Source: a bacterium UBP4_UBA6127
GTDB taxonomy: Bacteria > UBP4 > UBA4092
Length of the DNA stretch: 33,962 nucleotides
Assembly: GCA_002428325.1 (NCBI GenBank)
Contig: DIVR01000065.1
Coordinates: forward strand, 24,902 to 58,863
Direction: 5' to 3'
Every line of letters begins with the position of its first letter. Position 1 is the first letter of the stretch. This document shows, one piece after another, positions 32,636 through 33,962 of the stretch. The notes under the pieces are model-generated. The model did no database searches and was not told the DNA's origin. It was given only the letters and a program-made list of their open reading frames with translations. The position numbers and the translations under genes were made by a program.

Positions 32636-33962
32636 ATGGTGAAGTTCAGAGACAATTCTTCATGCCTTTTTCAGATTTATTGGTTATTAATAATAATTGG
32701 TTTTTGTATACCCGTTTTGACATTTGCCAAAACAACAAAGAGTCGTGGGGTCTCAGCTCCATCAACCAGGGTTAAGAGTGTAAAATACTGGACTGGGCCG
32801 GAAACAACTCAGGTGGCTGTTTATTTTCAGGGCCGAGTCAGTTATAACATTTCCTCTTTGCCAGGTAAAACAGGGTTTCTCCTTCGGGCGGAGAGAGCTC
32901 TTCCGGAAGAAGGTGACCAGGTCATGGAAGTAAATGACGGGGTTGTCAGCCGTATAGATATCAATGGAGTTTCTGGAGGGACCAATATCACTGTTCGTTT
33001 TATGGAACCCGTGGAATACCATGTCAGCAGTGAACATAAAGATAGAAACTTCCCGGTCATTGAAGTGATTCGGCCAACTCAGAAACAACCCGTAAAATTA
33101 ACTTCACAGCAAGTTACCGAATTAAAAAAGAATAATAAGATAGTTGTCATCGATCCCGGACATGGAGGATGGCATTATGGCGCCGGTGCTAATGGACTGG
33201 TAGAAAAGTCTCAGACCATGGAGTTGGCTCTAAGACTAAAAGAAAAGTTGGATAAAGTCCCCGGGGTAAAAACCTTCCTGACCAGAGATGTGAATTTTAA
33301 CCATGGAGATTATTATGTTTCTTTGCCCCGTCGAAGGGAAATAGCCGCAGATTTGGGGGCGGATTTGTTTATCAGTCTTCATCTGAATGCTCCCGGCAGT
33401 CCCAGTGACCATAGTGCCAGGGGAACTGAAATTTATTTTCTTGCTTATGGAGATGCTTCTGATGCGGAGGCCCAACGATTAGCCGACTTGGAAAATGCAG
33501 CTGATTTGGTTCCTGAAGAAGTGAACCGGCCCAATGATATTGTCAGTGAATTGTTACTGGATGAACGGTTGATAGCGTTGAATAATCAGAGCAGCCTTTT
33601 AGCAGGCTTGGTACTAAACAATCTCTTGAAATTGCCAGGGCTGACCGACCGGGGGGTTAAAAATGCTCGATTTGCAGTATTAAAATGTAAAATGCCTTCA
33701 GTTCTTCTGGAATTGGCTTTTGTAACCAATCCCAATGAAGCACGACTTCTGCAGGATCCCCAATTTTACAATGAAGTAAGTGATAGGATGCTGACAGCAG
33801 TGAATCAATATTTTACAATTAATCCGGGCCGAATGAATGGGGGAGGACCCAATGGAGTCGGAGCTGCAGCACCTTCAACAGAAGATGTCCTTTCCAATCT
33901 GCTGAAAACAAACCCAGCTGAAGGGGATGGAAGCAACTCCAATAAACCAGTCATTTCTCCCC
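32636..33962 (+). CDS. N-acetylmuramoyl-L-alanine amidase (Amidase_3), 3' end missing
   Basis: The frame opens at ATG 32636 (AAGGAAAT about 8-11 bases ahead) and is still open at the window end, giving at least 442 residues. Residues 12-31 (IYWLLIIIGFCIPVLTFA) form a signal peptide. An AMIN-like beta domain (about 47-140, VKSVKYWTGPETTQVAVYFQG) targets such enzymes to septal peptidoglycan or the secretin region. The zinc amidase domain follows: IDPGHGGWHYGA (His ligand), GLVEKSQ (Glu ligand), SLHLNA (second His) and VLLELAFVTNPNEA (catalytic Glu), all intact. It cleaves the bond between N-acetylmuramic acid and L-alanine. After the domain comes a Gly/Asn/Pro-rich region, probably a linker to a further C-terminal part outside the window. 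Confidence 0.9.
   Translation, partial: MVKFRDNSSCLFQIYWLLIIIGFCIPVLTFAKTTKSRGVSAPSTRVKSVKYWTGPETTQVAVYFQGRVSYNISSLPGKTGFLLRAERALPEEGDQVMEVNDGVVSRIDINGVSGGTNITVRFMEPVEYHVSSEHKDRNFPVIEVIRPTQKQPVKLTSQQVTELKKNNKIVVIDPGHGGWHYGAGANGLVEKSQTMELALRLKEKLDKVPGVKTFLTRDVNFNHGDYYVSLPRRREIAADLGADLFISLHLNAPGSPSDHSARGTEIYFLAYGDASDAEAQRLADLENAADLVPEEVNRPNDIVSELLLDERLIALNNQSSLLAGLVLNNLLKLPGLTDRGVKNARFAVLKCKMPSVLLELAFVTNPNEARLLQDPQFYNEVSDRMLTAVNQYFTINPGRMNGGGPNGVGAAAPSTEDVLSNLLKTNPAEGDGSNSNKPVISP

Overview
The window reads as a chromosomal segment of a moderately AT-rich bacterium, probably from an uncultivated lineage. Nothing in it fixes the phylum. Complete type IV pilus/type II secretion motor genes and a GspK-type pseudopilin suggest a diderm cell envelope, but no secretin gene lies here to prove it. 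No tRNA, rRNA, CRISPR array or complete transposon was seen. All readings and alignments were made by eye.

Left part (1-10.5 kb), metal handling and envelope. The window opens inside an ACR3 arsenite exporter, followed by an ArsP/YraQ-type permease. Next comes a decayed gene joining the start of a small ferredoxin to the end of a cation diffusion facilitator. A 450-base gap carries two perfect TTTTGACA-NN-TGTCAAAA dyads. Then come a TlpA-type thioredoxin, a membrane-anchored coiled-coil protein, a large secreted GH18 glycosidase with PKD and lectin-like modules, and a Cu+-type P1B ATPase with an N-terminal YHS domain.

Centre (10.8-25 kb), a type IV filament locus in two blocks. Block one is pilB-pilT-pilB2-pilC, with a strong sigma-70-type promoter ahead and a terminator behind. 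Block two has minor pseudopilins (FimT/GspH-, PilV-, PilW- and GspK-like) and a cohesin-like exported protein, with its own promoter. A third promoter drives five tandem GspG-like pseudopilins, closed by a terminator. The motors would assemble and retract a filament made of the pseudopilins. The GspK-like tip protein carries an apparent lamin-tail domain, and the GspG-like set shares WKGPY, DPW and DD motifs, which suggests lineage-specific expansion.

Right part (25-34 kb). A small YeaQ-type membrane protein is followed by two more copies of the dyad, one placed at -41.5 to a good -10 box that points into the 3' end of a converging gene. A minus-strand operon of three GT-C-type membrane glycosyltransferases has 4-base overlaps. 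The last genes are a PLP-dependent D-cysteine desulfhydrase/ACC-deaminase-like enzyme, a group 2 sigma-70 factor behind a canonical -24/-12 sigma-54 promoter, and an N-acetylmuramoyl-L-alanine amidase that runs off the window end. A 47-base near-perfect palindrome at 30 kb has a diverged homologue at 7.4 kb.

The best leads are the repeated FNR-like dyad with its unexplained targets, the sigma-54-to-sigma-70 relay, the modified pseudopilin set, and the ferredoxin/CDF scar.
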